The position numbers were made by a program, and so were the translations under genes. This document shows positions 1 through 9,320 of a stretch of DNA of 32,567 bases, piece after piece. This stretch comes from Mycobacterium sp. (GTDB taxonomy: Bacteria; Actinomycetota; Actinomycetes; Mycobacteriales; Mycobacteriaceae). Within the stretch, counting starts at the first letter, position 1. Each line of letters opens with the position of its first letter. The notes under the pieces are model-generated. The model was not told the origin of the DNA, did not search any database, and was given only the letters and a program-made list of their open reading frames with translations. The stretch is from NCBI GenBank assembly GCA_025965895.1, contig JAOPWC010000116.1, positions 1-32,567 on the forward strand, given 5' to 3'.

Positions 1-494
1 TACTCGACCGGTGACAAAGCGCCCTTCCCGATCTTCTCGTCGGCCGCGGTCAACATCTCAACGAGGGCTTCCCATTCGCCGTATCGAGCTTCGATGCGTC
101 GGTCGGAGCAGCCGTCGATCAAGGTCACCGACATCGAGCGCATCTCAGCGCGCGGGGCGGCCGAGAGCACGAACAGCGCGGCGCCCACGACCACATACGC
201 GCCGCCGCACATCACCAATGTCGTTGTCGGCGTGAGGACGGCGCCGCTCAAACACATCGCCGCCAGCAGCGCCAACGCGGCTCCGCCGAACGGCCAGCCA
301 CGCCAAGCCCTCACCAGTCGCCGGTCGGCGGTGCCGATGCCGGGCGGGAACAAGGTGAGCCGATAGCGCCGCAGCCCGTAACGGCCGAGCATCGCGTCGA
401 ACGATCCCCAGACGCGGGTGCCGTCAAGCAAACTGAGCCACCACGACCGAGTTCTGGGTGCAGCGACGTGCGCGTCGCCCTGGCTGCCGTCCAT
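1..494 (-). CDS. DUF6611-like membrane protein, 3'-truncated by window edge
   Basis: An open minus-strand frame starts at ATG 492-494 and runs without a stop off the left edge, giving 164 visible codons. The protein has a short polar N-terminus, a basic segment (around residues 43-70), then two adjacent hydrophobic stretches (about residues 75-95 and 98-118) separated by a short turn. A soluble tail follows with a Trp-Glu-Ala-Leu-Val-Glu segment. This two-helix layout with a basic N-terminus resembles the mycobacterial DUF6611 family, which has no known function; that assignment is from memory. No strong Shine-Dalgarno precedes the start. It lies downstream of amiC on the same strand, but a perfect hairpin at 624-648 separates the two, so it is probably its own transcription unit. 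The C-terminus is outside the window. Confidence 0.6.
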   Translation of the reverse strand, partial: MDGSQGDAHVAAPRTRSWWLSLLDGTRVWGSFDAMLGRYGLRRYRLTLFPPGIGTADRRLVRAWRGWPFGGAALALLAAMCLSGAVLTPTTTLVMCGGAYVVVGAALFVLSAAPRAEMRSMSVTLIDGCSDRRIEARYGEWEALVEMLTAADEKIGKGALSPVE

Positions 495-623
495 GCTTCA
501 ACGTCTACTCCGACTTGGGCTCGTCACCGCGTGCGTGAACGGGATCCATATGTGCGGAGCCGGAACTTTTACGGATTCCTCACTGGCCACCCGCGGGCGC
601 CGGTATCAGGGCCAGCACCGCAC

Positions 624-648
624 GTGACGTGCGCTGCGCGCACGTCAC
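624..648 (-). terminator. Hairpin terminator after amiC
   Basis: A perfect 11-bp inverted repeat (GTGACGTGCGC / GCGCACGTCAC) with a TGC loop begins 13 nt past the amiC stop. There is no T-tract, which is common for mycobacterial terminators. It probably ends the rpsB-tsf-amiC transcript. Confidence 0.65.
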
Positions 649-660
649 CGGGTATTGCGG

Positions 661-2079
661 TCAGGTCGCGGGTGTCACGTCCTGGATCCGTCGCCACGGG
701 CGCGCCTCTTCGAGTTCGTAGGCCAGTTCCAGCAGGCGGGCTTCCTCACCGACACCGGCGGACAGCATCATTCCCTGCGGCAGCCCGGCAGCGGTTTCGG
801 CCAGCGGCAGCGAGATCGCCGGCTCACCTGTCACGTTCTGCAGCGGCGTGAACGCCACCCAATCCATCAGCCGGTTCATGATCTGGTCGAAGTCGGCGGT
901 CGGATCGAGGTGTCCGATCGCCGGGGTCTGCGTGGCCAACGTCGGCGTCAGGACCGCGTCATAGGTGCTGAAGAAGCGCATCGTCGCGCGGCGCGCCGTC
1001 GCAAGCCGGGCGATTGCGCGAGGCAGTCGGTGCAGGTTGCGGCCCGCAAGACGGTCCAAACCGAGTGTGAGGTTGTCCAACCGGCCGCGATCGAAGCTCT
1101 TGCCGAACGCACGGGAACCGCCGCGCACCAACGCGAAAGCCAAAAACGACCAATACAAGACGAAGTCGTCCGCGAAGCTCGCCGGCACGGGCGGAGCGTC
1201 AAGGCGCTCGACGTGATGCCCGAGTTCGTCCAGCAGCGCGGCCGTCTTGAGGGTCAGTGCGCGCACCTCGGCGCTGGACTCCCGGCCGATCGAGGTTGTG
1301 ATCACCGCGATCGTGAGGCGTTGCTTTCCCGGACCCGTGACGTCACCGATCGGCGCCAGCTTGGCGTTACGCCACACCCGTTCCGCTTCGCGATAGAACG
1401 CCGCAGTGTCGCGAACGGACCGGGTGATCACCCCGTTCGTGACGATACGCAAGGGCATCCGGCGCATCTGGCTGTCCAGCGGCAGCCGGCCGCGGCTCGG
1501 CTTGAGGCCGACCAAGCCGTTGCACGAGGCCGGAAGCCGGATCGAACCGGCCCCGTCGTTCGCGTGAGCGATCGGCACCACGCCGGCCGCGACGAATGCC
1601 GCCGAGCCCGACGATGACGCGCCGGCGGTGTATTCCGGATTCCACGGATTGCGGACCGGCCCGATGCGCGGGTGCTCGGCCGAGCCGCTGAACCCGAACT
1701 CCGACAACTGCGTCTTGCCGAGTGGCACCAGCCCCGTCGTGAGGAACGCGCGCGCCCAGTCTCCGTGGGCCCGTGCCGGTCGCGGCGTCCATGCATCGGT
1801 CCCCTGCATGGTCGGCATGCCCGCCACGTCGACGTTGTCCTTGATGAATGTCGGAATTCCGCCGAAGAACCCGCGCTGATAACCGGCTGCCCGCCCCCGC
1901 GCACGGTCGAACGCATCGTGGGCCAAGCCGTTCAGGGCCGGGTTCACCGACTGGGTGCGGGCGATCGCCGCATCGACCAGCGCAACCGGCGATATGTCGC
2001 CGCGGCGTATCCGGCCGACGAGGCCCACCGCATCGGAGTCACCAAGAGCATCGTCGCCGAAGGCGTGCACGTGAGTCAT
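661..2079 (-). CDS. amiC: Amidase (amidase signature family), AmiC
   Basis: This 472-residue amidase-signature enzyme hydrolyses a carboxamide through a Ser-cisSer-Lys triad. The triad is visible as Lys80 (in FIKDN), Ser155 (in GASSSGS, residues 153-159) and nucleophile Ser179 (in GAGSIRLP). Length and position next to tsf match M. tuberculosis amiC (Rv2888c). The ATG lies only 11 nt after the tsf stop, so it is likely the last gene of an rpsB-tsf-amiC transcript, followed by a strong hairpin. The natural substrate is not evident; a general acylamidase role is the most that can be said. No signal peptide is seen, so it is cytoplasmic. Confidence 0.9.
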   Translation of the reverse strand: MTHVHAFGDDALGDSDAVGLVGRIRRGDISPVALVDAAIARTQSVNPALNGLAHDAFDRARGRAAGYQRGFFGGIPTFIKDNVDVAGMPTMQGTDAWTPRPARAHGDWARAFLTTGLVPLGKTQLSEFGFSGSAEHPRIGPVRNPWNPEYTAGASSSGSAAFVAAGVVPIAHANDGAGSIRLPASCNGLVGLKPSRGRLPLDSQMRRMPLRIVTNGVITRSVRDTAAFYREAERVWRNAKLAPIGDVTGPGKQRLTIAVITTSIGRESSAEVRALTLKTAALLDELGHHVERLDAPPVPASFADDFVLYWSFLAFALVRGGSRAFGKSFDRGRLDNLTLGLDRLAGRNLHRLPRAIARLATARRATMRFFSTYDAVLTPTLATQTPAIGHLDPTADFDQIMNRLMDWVAFTPLQNVTGEPAISLPLAETAAGLPQGMMLSAGVGEEARLLELAYELEEARPWRRIQDVTPAT

Positions 2080-2090
2080 GCCCGCAGACT

Positions 2091-2906
2091 CTAGGCCTGC
2101 CCCACCTCGAACCTGGCGAACCGGGTCGCGGTGACGCCGGCATCGTCGAGCAGTTGCTTGACGGTCTTCTTGTTGTCCGACACAGACGGCTGCTCCAGCA
2201 GCACGACGTCCTTGAAGAACCCGTTGACCCGGCCCTCGACGATCTTGGGCAGCGCCTGCTCCGGTTTGCCTTCGGCGCGCGAGGTTTCCTCGGCGATGCG
2301 GCGCTCGTTGGCCACCACATCCTCCGGAACGTCGTCGCGCGACAGATACTTGGCCTTCAGGGCGGCGATCTGCAGTGCGACCGCGTGCGCGGCCTCGGCA
2401 TCGTCTCCGGTGTATTCGACAAGGACCCCCACGGCGGGCGGCAGGTCGGCCGACCGCTTGTGCAAATAGGTCTCGACCGTCCCGTCGAACGCGACGATCC
2501 GGCGCAATTCGAGCTTCTCGCCGATCCGTGCGGACAGGTCGGCGACCGCCTGCTCCACGGTCTTGTCCCCGACCTTGGCTGCCTTCAGCGCATCGAGATC
2601 CGTTGCCTTGGCGGCGACGGCAGCCCCGACGATGTCGTCGGCCAGCTTCTGGAACTCTGCGTTCTTCGCCACGAAGTCGGTCTCGGAGTTCAGCTCGATC
2701 ATTGCGCCGCCCCTGGCGGCAACCAGACCTTCCGCGGTCGCGCGCTCGGCACGCTTGCCGACGTCTTTGGCGCCCTTGATCCGCAGGATCTCGACGGCCC
2801 GTTCGAAGTCGCCGGCAGCCTCGGTGAGCGCGTTCTTGCAGTCGAGCATGCCTGCGCCGGTCAGCTCCCGCAGTCGCTTGACGCCGGCAGCGGTGTAGTC
2901 AGCCAT
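2091..2906 (-). CDS. tsf: Elongation factor Ts
   Basis: EF-Ts is the nucleotide exchange factor that recycles EF-Tu from GDP to GTP form. The 271-residue product starts [20 protein letters not shown], carries the EF-Ts N-terminal UBA-like domain with the [12 protein letters not shown] signature (residues 16-27) and the second signature around the SETDFVAKN segment. Start ATG 2904-2906 is chosen over the longer open frame (to 3023) because the upstream part overlaps rpsB and the family begins here; length equals that of the M. tuberculosis protein. The rpsB stop is 2 nt upstream, with a GAAGG ribosome-binding sequence inside the rpsB 3' end, indicating translational coupling. Confidence 0.97.
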   Translation of the reverse strand: MADYTAAGVKRLRELTGAGMLDCKNALTEAAGDFERAVEILRIKGAKDVGKRAERATAEGLVAARGGAMIELNSETDFVAKNAEFQKLADDIVGAAVAAKATDLDALKAAKVGDKTVEQAVADLSARIGEKLELRRIVAFDGTVETYLHKRSADLPPAVGVLVEYTGDDAEAAHAVALQIAALKAKYLSRDDVPEDVVANERRIAEETSRAEGKPEQALPKIVEGRVNGFFKDVVLLEQPSVSDNKKTVKQLLDDAGVTATRFARFEVGQA

Positions 2907-2908
2907 AT

Positions 2909-3766
2909 TCAGCCTTCCGTGGTTCTCGTTTCGGTGGCGACCGGGCCGGCTTCGGTGGGCGCGTCTGCCGCCGGGTTCTCGGCCGCATTCGCAGTGGCGC
3001 TGGCCAGCAACTCCTGCTCCCATTCGGCCAGCGGCTCGGCGGACTGGGCCTCGGGCTTGCCTTCGCCGTTGCCCAGCCCGGCGCGCGCCTGCAGGCCCTC
3101 AGCGACTGCCGCGGCAACCACCCGGGTCAGCAGCGCCGCCGAGCGGATCGCGTCGTCGTTGCCGGGGATCGGGTAGTCGACCAGGTCGGGATCGCAGTTG
3201 GTGTCCAGGATCGCGATGACCGGGATGCCGAGTTTGCGCGCTTCGCCGACCGCGATGTGCTCCTTGTTGGTGTCGACGACCCAGATCGCCGACGGCACCC
3301 TGTTCATGTCGCGGATGCCGCCCAGGCTGCGCTCCAGCTTGTTCTTCTCCCGGGTCAGGCCCAGGATTTCCTTTTTGGTGCGGCCCTCGAAGCCACCGGT
3401 CTGTTCCATGGCCTCAAGCTCCTTGAGGCGCTGCAGCCGCTTGTGCACTGTCGAGAAGTTGGTGAGCATGCCGCCCAGCCAACGCTGGTTCACATACGGC
3501 ATGCCGACGCGAGTCGATTCGTCAGCGATCGACTCCTGTGCCTGCTTCTTGGTGCCGACGAACAGGATGGTGCCGCCGTGGCCCACGGTCTCCTTGACGA
3601 ACTCGTAGGCCTTGTCGATGTACGTCAGGGTCTGCTGCAGGTCGATGATGTAAATGCCGTTGCGGTCGGTGAAGATGAACCGCTTCATCTTCGGATTCCA
3701 GCGACGGGTCTGATGCCCGAAGTGGGTGCCGCTGTCGAGCAGCTGTTTCATGGTCACGACGGCCAT
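2909..3766 (-). CDS. rpsB: 30S ribosomal protein S2
   Basis: S2 is a small-subunit protein on the head-body hinge of the 30S ribosome. The 285-residue product begins [20 protein letters not shown] and has the S2 signatures [15 protein letters not shown] (residues 13-27) and the region [16 protein letters not shown]. The C-terminal tail is long, acidic and Ala/Glu-rich, as is usual in mycobacteria. Start ATG 3764-3766 is chosen by family alignment; the frame is open to 3871 but the extension is not S2-like. It is first of the rpsB-tsf-amiC unit behind a structured leader of about 165 nt. Confidence 0.97.
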   Translation of the reverse strand: MAVVTMKQLLDSGTHFGHQTRRWNPKMKRFIFTDRNGIYIIDLQQTLTYIDKAYEFVKETVGHGGTILFVGTKKQAQESIADESTRVGMPYVNQRWLGGMLTNFSTVHKRLQRLKELEAMEQTGGFEGRTKKEILGLTREKNKLERSLGGIRDMNRVPSAIWVVDTNKEHIAVGEARKLGIPVIAILDTNCDPDLVDYPIPGNDDAIRSAALLTRVVAAAVAEGLQARAGLGNGEGKPEAQSAEPLAEWEQELLASATANAAENPAADAPTEAGPVATETRTTEG

Positions 3767-3943
3767 GGATATGCCTTGCTTTCGTTGTCGGTTGTCGCCC
3801 GACATCGGGTGATATCGGGCCCTGGCGCCTGCGGGATGCCGGACCCGTGATGAGACGGGACCGACCGGCATGCCGGTACGAGCTTGCTCGCGATGCAGAC
3901 GCGCGAAGTCAACCCACTTGCGTAGGTTGCGAAGACAACTTTA
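3767..3943 (-). promoter_or_regulatory. rpsB structured leader with possible promoter
   Basis: No gene lies between rpsB and xerC. On the minus strand a TAAAGT hexamer (3938-3943) could be a -10 element, without a convincing -35. It would give a leader of about 165 nt. That leader holds several hairpins: a perfect 14-bp palindrome ACCGGCATGCCGGT (3864-3877), CGAGC-N2-GCTCG (3879-3890), a CCCGT/ACGGG stem just downstream, and CCCGA-TG-TCGGG nearer the start. S2 operons are autoregulated through their leaders in some bacteria, so an RNA-based control is plausible, but no known S2 leader motif is recognised here. Confidence 0.35.
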
Positions 3944-3967
3944 CACGTCGCCGGACAGGTGTTCTGC

Positions 3968-4888
3968 TCAGGCCCTCGGGTGGGCCTGGTCATGTACCGC
4001 CCGCAGCCGCGCGACGGTGACGTGGGTGTACAGCTGTGTGGTCGCCAGGGTCGAGTGGCCGAGTAACTCCTGGACGATCCGCAGGTCGGCGCCGCCCTCG
4101 AGTAGGTGTGTCGCGGCGCTGTGACGCAGGCCGTGGGGTCCGATGTCGGGGGCACCCCCGACGGCGGCGATGGTCTGGTGGACAACGGTGCGGGCCTGTC
4201 GCTGGTCGAGCCGGCGACCGCGGGCGCCCAGCAGCAGCGCCGGACCGGATTCGCGGGTGGCCAGGGTGGGTCGCCCGTCGGTAAGCCAGGCCTGCAGCGC
4301 GTCCTGCGCGGGCCCGCCGAACGGAACGGTGCGTTGTTTGTTGCCCTTGCCGAGTACCCGAAGCAGCCGGTGGCCGGTGTCGAGGTCGTCGATGTCCAGC
4401 CCGCACAGCTCACCGACCCGGATCCCGGTGGCGTAGAGCAGTTCGACGATCAACCGGTCCCGCAGCGCCAGCGGATCACGTTGCTCTGCACCGGATTTCG
4501 CGGCGCTCATCGCGTCCAGCGCCTGGTCCTGGCGCAGCACGGCAGGCAGGGTCCGTCGCGCCTTCGGCATTTGCAGCCGGGTGGCCGGATCGGAGGCGAG
4601 CAGCCCGCGCCGGGCCGCCCAAGCGGTGAAGGTTTTCGCGGCGGAGGTGCGGCGAGCCAGTGTCGTGCGAGCCGCGCCCGCATTGGCTTGTGACGCGAGC
4701 CAGGAACGCATGGCCGGCAGCGTCAGATCGGTCGGCGCCGCGTCGGGCTTGCGCGCGGCAAGGAAGTCGAACAGCGACCCGATGTCACCAAGGTATGCCC
4801 GTTGGGTGTGCGCCGACCGCCCGCGTTCCAGCGCAAGGTAGTCGGCGAATTGCCCGAGGATCGCCGAGAACACAGCCGGGCGGGTCAC
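3968..4888 (-). CDS. xerC: Tyrosine recombinase XerC
   Basis: XerC cleaves and rejoins DNA at dif to resolve chromosome dimers, acting with XerD. The 306-residue product has an N-terminal SAM-like core-binding domain (about 5-95) and a C-terminal catalytic domain with the full set of residues: Arg157 (GIRVGE), Lys181 (GKGNKQR), His252 and Arg255 (HGLRH), His278 (LLGHS) and nucleophile Tyr287 (LYTHV). Spacing agrees with E. coli XerD. The frame is open to 5059 but that would overlap viuB; GTG 4886-4888 fits the family N-terminus, although an AGAAGG sequence lies too close to it and a GTG 15 nt further in is possible. The gene position matches Rv2894c. Confidence 0.9.
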   Translation of the reverse strand: MTRPAVFSAILGQFADYLALERGRSAHTQRAYLGDIGSLFDFLAARKPDAAPTDLTLPAMRSWLASQANAGAARTTLARRTSAAKTFTAWAARRGLLASDPATRLQMPKARRTLPAVLRQDQALDAMSAAKSGAEQRDPLALRDRLIVELLYATGIRVGELCGLDIDDLDTGHRLLRVLGKGNKQRTVPFGGPAQDALQAWLTDGRPTLATRESGPALLLGARGRRLDQRQARTVVHQTIAAVGGAPDIGPHGLRHSAATHLLEGGADLRIVQELLGHSTLATTQLYTHVTVARLRAVHDQAHPRA

Positions 4889-4940
4889 CCTTCTAAGGTG
4901 GCATCTGCCGCGGTGTGACCGCCTCAGCCACGCCGTGTGT

Positions 4941-5795
4941 CTAACGCCCTTCTTCCGCCGCCTCGGCTGCAGCCAATTCTCGCTTCCACTCGCGGAACGA
5001 CTCCTCGGTCCGGCCTCGTCGCCAGTACCCCGAGATCGACGCCCACTTCGCCTCGACACCGCGTTCCCTGCGGATGTAGGGCCGCAGGCTGTGCATCACA
5101 GCCTGGGCCTCGCCGTGAATGAACACCTGCGCCTGGCCGGGCAACCAGCGGGCTTGTTTGACGCCGTCGATCAGCGGGGCGTGGTCGCCGGCGCGGTCCT
5201 CGGGAACGAGGTCGGCGCGACCGCCCCGGTAAATCCAGTTCACGTCCACATCGGCCGGCGATTCGAGGGGAATTTCGTCGTCAGGACCGGCAACTTCGAT
5301 GAACACCTGCGCGACGGCCGTCGGGGCCAGCGCTTCCATGGCCGCGGCGATGGCAGGCAGTGCGGATTCGTCCCCGGCCAGCAGGTGCCAGTCGGCCGCC
5401 GGATCCGGCGCGTAGGCTCCGCTCGGGCCCATCAGGTATGCGGGCCGGCCGGCTTGCGCTGCAAGCGCCCACGGTCCGGCAACACCGTGCTCGCCGTGCA
5501 CGACGACGTCGATCGCCAGCTCGCGGCGCTCGGTGTCCAACCGGCGGACGGTGTAGGTGCGGATCGGCGGCTGGTGCTCGGCTTCCAGCGCGCGGAAACT
5601 GTCCAGCGTCAGCGGCGCCGGAAGCGCGGCGACGTCGGTGTCTTCCCGGACGAACACCAGCTTGCAGTAGGCGTCGGTGAAATTGTTCGGCACAAATGTG
5701 TCAAACCCGCTGCCGCCGAGGACCACCCGCACGATGTGCGGCGAAAGCTGTTCGGTGCGGATCACCTCGAAGGTGTGCACTGGTCGTCCCGCCAC
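4941..5795 (-). CDS. viuB: Siderophore-interacting FAD protein ViuB
   Basis: This family comprises flavoproteins of the ferredoxin-reductase fold thought to reduce ferric siderophores and release iron in the cytoplasm. The 284-residue protein has an N-terminal FAD-binding barrel with the RTYTVR motif (79-84) and [15 protein letters not shown] (96-110), which contact flavin. A C-terminal NAD(P)H-binding domain contains [14 protein letters not shown], and the family ending with Tyr-Trp-Arg and an E-S-F-R-E-W helix is present. Length and position match Rv2895c. The C-terminal end precedes xerC by 52 nt. A possible -10 sits upstream; a good iron box is not visible. Confidence 0.88.
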   Translation of the reverse strand: MAGRPVHTFEVIRTEQLSPHIVRVVLGGSGFDTFVPNNFTDAYCKLVFVREDTDVAALPAPLTLDSFRALEAEHQPPIRTYTVRRLDTERRELAIDVVVHGEHGVAGPWALAAQAGRPAYLMGPSGAYAPDPAADWHLLAGDESALPAIAAAMEALAPTAVAQVFIEVAGPDDEIPLESPADVDVNWIYRGGRADLVPEDRAGDHAPLIDGVKQARWLPGQAQVFIHGEAQAVMHSLRPYIRRERGVEAKWASISGYWRRGRTEESFREWKRELAAAEAAEEGR

Positions 5796-5829
5796 AGGGC
5801 CTCCCGACAGTCGTTAGCAGACCTTACCG

Positions 5830-5835
5830 ACTATA
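5830..5835 (-). promoter_or_regulatory. Possible -10 element of viuB
   Basis: The minus-strand hexamer TATAGT lies 34 nt upstream of the viuB start and would place the transcription start about 28 nt before the ATG. The -35 region is GC-rich and not convincing. It implies viuB can be transcribed apart from the SDR gene 70 nt upstream. Confidence 0.3.
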
Positions 5836-5865
5836 CGGACGTGATCGCAGCGCCGTGCGGCGCCT

Positions 5866-6651
5866 TCAGAGGGAGCTGACCAGCCCGCCATCGATGCGGT
5901 AGTCCGACCCCGTGGTGTTTCCGGCACGGTCGCTAGCGAGGAAGACGACAAGGTCGGCGACCTGTTCGGGTGTGGTGAACCGGCCCGTCGGCGTGCTGTT
6001 GGTGATCATGGCCTTGATGTCGTCGCGGGTTTGGCCGGCGGCTTCGGCGAAGCCGTCGGCGACGCCTCCCTCATCCATCCACAGCCCGGTCGATACGGGT
6101 CCCGGGCTGACCGAATTGACTCGGATATTCCTGGACGCCAACTCTTTTGACAACGCTTTGGCGAAATTGGTCACGGCGGCCTTCGTGGCGCAGTAGTCAT
6201 AGATAGCGGGGTCGGGATAGTAGGCGTTTACCGAGCCGACGATGACGATCGAGCCACCGCCGCGCCTTTCGATCTCGGGCAGCGCCGCCCGTGTGGGCCG
6301 CACCGTCCCCATCACATTGAGATCCCAGGACTCCTGCCACTGCTCGTCGGTGATGCCTGCGAAGCCACCGGGCCGGACCGTCACCGCGCCCACATTGTTC
6401 ACCAGCACATCGATCCCGCCGCGATGGGCCGCGGCGCTGACTAGCTTGTCGGCGGCATCAGGCCTGGACAAGTCGACGGCCACGAACGACACCTGTCCGG
6501 TTTGCTCGAGCGCAGCCAGGCCCTCGCCGCGGGTGCGCGATCCGGCGACGACGTGCGCGCCGGCATCGATGAGTGCTTTGGTGACCGCAAAGCCGATGCC
6601 CTTGCTCGCACCGGTGACAACGGCCGTCTTGCCCGACAGATGCAGATCCAT
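5866..6651 (-). CDS. Short-chain dehydrogenase/reductase (SDR)
   Basis: This 261-residue classical SDR is an NAD(P)-dependent oxidoreductase. It has the cofactor motif TGASKGIG (13-20), the NNVG motif (85-88), and the catalytic tetrad Asn112, Ser140, Tyr153 and Lys157 (YCATK). The PG motif follows in NSVSPGPVSTG, and the C-terminus ends in a typical GSDYRIDGGLVSSL segment. The substrate cannot be deduced. It lies 33 nt after dprA on the same strand and 70 nt before viuB, so it could be read through from the dprA operon. In the M. tuberculosis order recalled here, dprA is followed directly by viuB, so this gene looks like a lineage-specific insertion. Confidence 0.88.
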   Translation of the reverse strand: MDLHLSGKTAVVTGASKGIGFAVTKALIDAGAHVVAGSRTRGEGLAALEQTGQVSFVAVDLSRPDAADKLVSAAAHRGGIDVLVNNVGAVTVRPGGFAGITDEQWQESWDLNVMGTVRPTRAALPEIERRGGGSIVIVGSVNAYYPDPAIYDYCATKAAVTNFAKALSKELASRNIRVNSVSPGPVSTGLWMDEGGVADGFAEAAGQTRDDIKAMITNSTPTGRFTTPEQVADLVVFLASDRAGNTTGSDYRIDGGLVSSL

Positions 6652-6684
6652 CTCGCTCCTTCGCCTGCCCCGGCGCGGATGACG

Positions 6685-7812
6685 CTACGCCTGGTGACGA
6701 CTCAATCGCCAGCGTCCGTCGTCTTCGGTGGCCAGCCCGGCCAACTCCAGCATCGCGAGTTGGCCCTGCAGAACTGGCACCGAAACTCCGGATTCCACAG
6801 CGAGCTCGTTTGCCGAGCGGGTCCCGCGGGAGGGCAACGCCTCGTACACGCGTTTCTCGTCGTTGCTCAGTTGGTCAAGAGGTGTGGTGAGGTGTTGCGG
6901 CTCCGTCGCCAATTCCCCGGCGCGACCGACTATTTCGATGATCTCATCCGTGCGGGTCACCAACTCGGCGCCCGCCCTGATGAGTTCATGGCAGCCCGCC
7001 GACGCCGACGACGTCACCGGACCAGGCACCGCGCACACGACCCGACCCAACGCGCGTGCCCACGCCGCGGTGTTTGCTGCGCCGCTGCGCAGCCCGGCCT
7101 CTACCACCACGGTCGCCCCGGCCAGGGCCGCCACCAGACGGTTTCGCACCAGGAAGCGGTGCCTCGCAGGCCGGACCCCCGGCGGATACTCGCTGACGAC
7201 CACGCCGCGGCCACGGATACGCTCAAGCAGGGCCGCATGTCCCGCCGGATATGGCACATCCGCGCCGCAGGCCAGCACCGCGACCGTGGCGCCGTCGACG
7301 GTCAGGGCTGCGCGGTGCGCCGCGCCATCGATTCCATAGGCGCCGCCAGAAATCACCGCCACGTCGCGTTGGCACAATCCGGCAGCCAACTCGGCGGCGA
7401 CGTGCTCGCCGTACGCGGTGGCTGCCCGCGTTCCCACGACCGCCGCCGCCCGCTGAGCCACATCACATAACGCAGCTTCTCCGATTACCCACAACGCCAA
7501 CGGCGCCACTCCGCTCGGGTTGCGGCGGAGGTCGACACCGGCGAACGCCCTGAACGCCACCGCAGGCCATTCGGCATCGTCGCGGGTCACCAGCCGACCA
7601 CCGAGCCGGGCAATCAGGTCGAGGTCCTCGGCGGCACAGTCCACGTCGCGCCGCGCGGACGTCACGCGGTCCAACTCATCGCTGACCGCTCGCCGCCTGA
7701 TCCTCTCGGCGGCCTCGAGCGCCCCGACGCGGCCGACGAACGCGGTCATTTCCGGACACGGCGCCTCGGCGACCCGGGACAGGTAGGCCCATGCCATTCG
7801 GCTGTTTGTCAT
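6685..7812 (-). CDS. dprA: DNA-processing protein DprA
   Basis: DprA/Smf binds incoming single-stranded DNA and loads RecA in transforming bacteria; in mycobacteria the gene is conserved but its role is less clear. The 375-residue protein has an N-terminal helical part, then the extended Rossmann fold with VVGTRAAT (125-132), SGGAYGIDGAAH (155-166), a VVVSEYPPGVRP segment and an FLVRNRLVAAL helix. A C-terminal winged-helix-like domain follows (DEKRVYEALPSRGTRSANEL). Its ATG overlaps the comM stop in an ATGA, so the two are translationally coupled. Position matches Rv2896c. Confidence 0.92.
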   Translation of the reverse strand: MTNSRMAWAYLSRVAEAPCPEMTAFVGRVGALEAAERIRRRAVSDELDRVTSARRDVDCAAEDLDLIARLGGRLVTRDDAEWPAVAFRAFAGVDLRRNPSGVAPLALWVIGEAALCDVAQRAAAVVGTRAATAYGEHVAAELAAGLCQRDVAVISGGAYGIDGAAHRAALTVDGATVAVLACGADVPYPAGHAALLERIRGRGVVVSEYPPGVRPARHRFLVRNRLVAALAGATVVVEAGLRSGAANTAAWARALGRVVCAVPGPVTSSASAGCHELIRAGAELVTRTDEIIEIVGRAGELATEPQHLTTPLDQLSNDEKRVYEALPSRGTRSANELAVESGVSVPVLQGQLAMLELAGLATEDDGRWRLSRHQA

Positions 7813-9320
7813 CGCCCGGCTCCTATCTGACGAAAACCCATGGCGGTCTTGACTTCTTCAATGCCCGGTTGCGTGAGACCGGCCAAGTCGGCCAAGGACC
7901 ACGCCACACGCAACGTGCGGTCCAGTCCCCTGATGCTCAGCAAGCCCCGGTCCAGGGCCAGTCGCAGCGGTGCCATCGCATCCCTGCCGAGCCGATACCT
8001 CTGACGCAGAAGCGATCCCGCGATCTCTGCATTGGTGTGTACCCCGTGAGGCGCCCAGCGGTGAGCGGCTGCGGCCCTCGCGCGGGCCACCCGCTCGCGG
8101 ACCGCGTCGGTGCACTCGCCCATTTCGGCAGTGAGGGCCGCCGTGCGCACCGCGTGCATCCGGATGCGAAGGTCGACGCGGTCCATCACGGGGCCTGACA
8201 ACTTACCGAGATAGCGACGCCTGGCCAGCGGCGCGCAGATGCAGTCTCGCGGATCGGCAGGCGCACACGGGCATGGATTGGCGGCGAGTACCAATTGGAA
8301 CCGCGCCGGATAGACCGCGACGCCGTCGCGGCGGGCCAGTCGCACTTCGCCGTCCTCCAACGGCGTCCGTAATGCCTCCATGGCCTGGACACCGATCTCG
8401 GCGCATTCGTCGAGGAACAGCACACCACGATGTGCCCGGCTGACCGCGCCGGGCCTGGCCAACCCGCTGCCGCCACCGACCAGCGCCGCGACGCTGGACG
8501 TGTGGTGAGGAGCTACGAAAGGCGCCCGGGTGATCAGCGGGGTAGCTGCTGACAGCAGCCCGGCCACAGAATGGATCGCCGTCACCTCCAGCGATTCCTT
8601 CTCGGTCAACCGCGGCAGTAGACCCGGAAGCCGCTGCGCGAGCATCGTTTTGCCGATCCCAGGGGGCCCCGTCAGCATCAGGTGGTGTGCGCCTGCGGCG
8701 GCGACCTCCACCCCGAACCGGGCCTGCGGCTGGCCGACGACATCGGCGAGATCCGGCATATCGGCTGCGTCCTGGACGTCGACCTTGACGCCGGGCTCCA
8801 AGTCGCCCTTGCCCGCAAGCCAGGCCTGCGCGTGCCGCAAGGTGTGGGCGCCGAACACGTCGATCCCGTCCACAAGCCCTGCCTCGGCCAGGTTGCCCAC
8901 CGGTACGACGACGGCCGGCCACCCTTCGTGCCTGGCGGCCAGCACCGCCGGAAGCACGCCCCTCACCGGTCGCACGCGCCCGTCGAGGGCCAGCTCCCCG
9001 AGCAGCACCGTCTTCTCCAGCCGCGCGGCGGGTACCTTCCCGTCGGCCGAGAGCACGGCCGCCGCGAGGGCCATGTCATACACGGAGCCCATTTTGGGCA
9101 GCGTCGCCGGCGACAGCGCAAGCGTGAGCCGTGCCATGGGCCAGCGATTGCCGCAGTTCATGATCGCCGCGCGGACGCGGTCCCGGGACTCCTGCAGCAC
9201 CGCGTCCGGGAGCCCGACCAGGTGCACACCGGGCAGGCCCGAGGTGATATCGGCCTCGATCTCGACGATCTCACCGGCCACACCGCGCACCGCGACGGAG
9301 AAAGCCCTGCCCAGCGCCAT
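7809..9320 (-). CDS. YifB/ComM-family Mg-chelatase-like AAA+ ATPase
   Basis: The 503-residue product matches the YifB/ComM family; ComM is a branch-migration helicase that extends heteroduplex during transformation in Gram-negative bacteria. Domains in order are an N-terminal Lon-protease-like fold (about 1-170, containing the SGLPGVHLVGLPDA segment), then the AAA+ core with Walker A GPPGIGKT (218-225) and Walker B LFLDE (301-305). A cysteine-containing loop CPCAPADPRDCIC and a C-terminal helical domain follow. The start at 9320 is chosen by family N-terminus MALGRAFSVAV and a TGATG overlap with the yraN stop; the frame is open further upstream but would overlap yraN. Position and length match Rv2897c. 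Confidence 0.92.
   Translation of the reverse strand: MALGRAFSVAVRGVAGEIVEIEADITSGLPGVHLVGLPDAVLQESRDRVRAAIMNCGNRWPMARLTLALSPATLPKMGSVYDMALAAAVLSADGKVPAARLEKTVLLGELALDGRVRPVRGVLPAVLAARHEGWPAVVVPVGNLAEAGLVDGIDVFGAHTLRHAQAWLAGKGDLEPGVKVDVQDAADMPDLADVVGQPQARFGVEVAAAGAHHLMLTGPPGIGKTMLAQRLPGLLPRLTEKESLEVTAIHSVAGLLSAATPLITRAPFVAPHHTSSVAALVGGGSGLARPGAVSRAHRGVLFLDECAEIGVQAMEALRTPLEDGEVRLARRDGVAVYPARFQLVLAANPCPCAPADPRDCICAPLARRRYLGKLSGPVMDRVDLRIRMHAVRTAALTAEMGECTDAVRERVARARAAAAHRWAPHGVHTNAEIAGSLLRQRYRLGRDAMAPLRLALDRGLLSIRGLDRTLRVAWSLADLAGLTQPGIEEVKTAMGFRQIGAGR

Noticed and set aside
655..1617. Long plus-strand open frame opposite amiC
   Set aside because: High-GC antisense shadow; amiC has the full catalytic triad on the other strand.
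1848..3176. 442-codon plus-strand open frame opposite tsf/rpsB
   Set aside because: Shadow of well-recognised translation genes.
5813..5831. Possible IdeR iron box upstream of viuB
   Set aside because: Ungapped alignment to the consensus matches only about 8 of 19 positions, all but two in one half-site.
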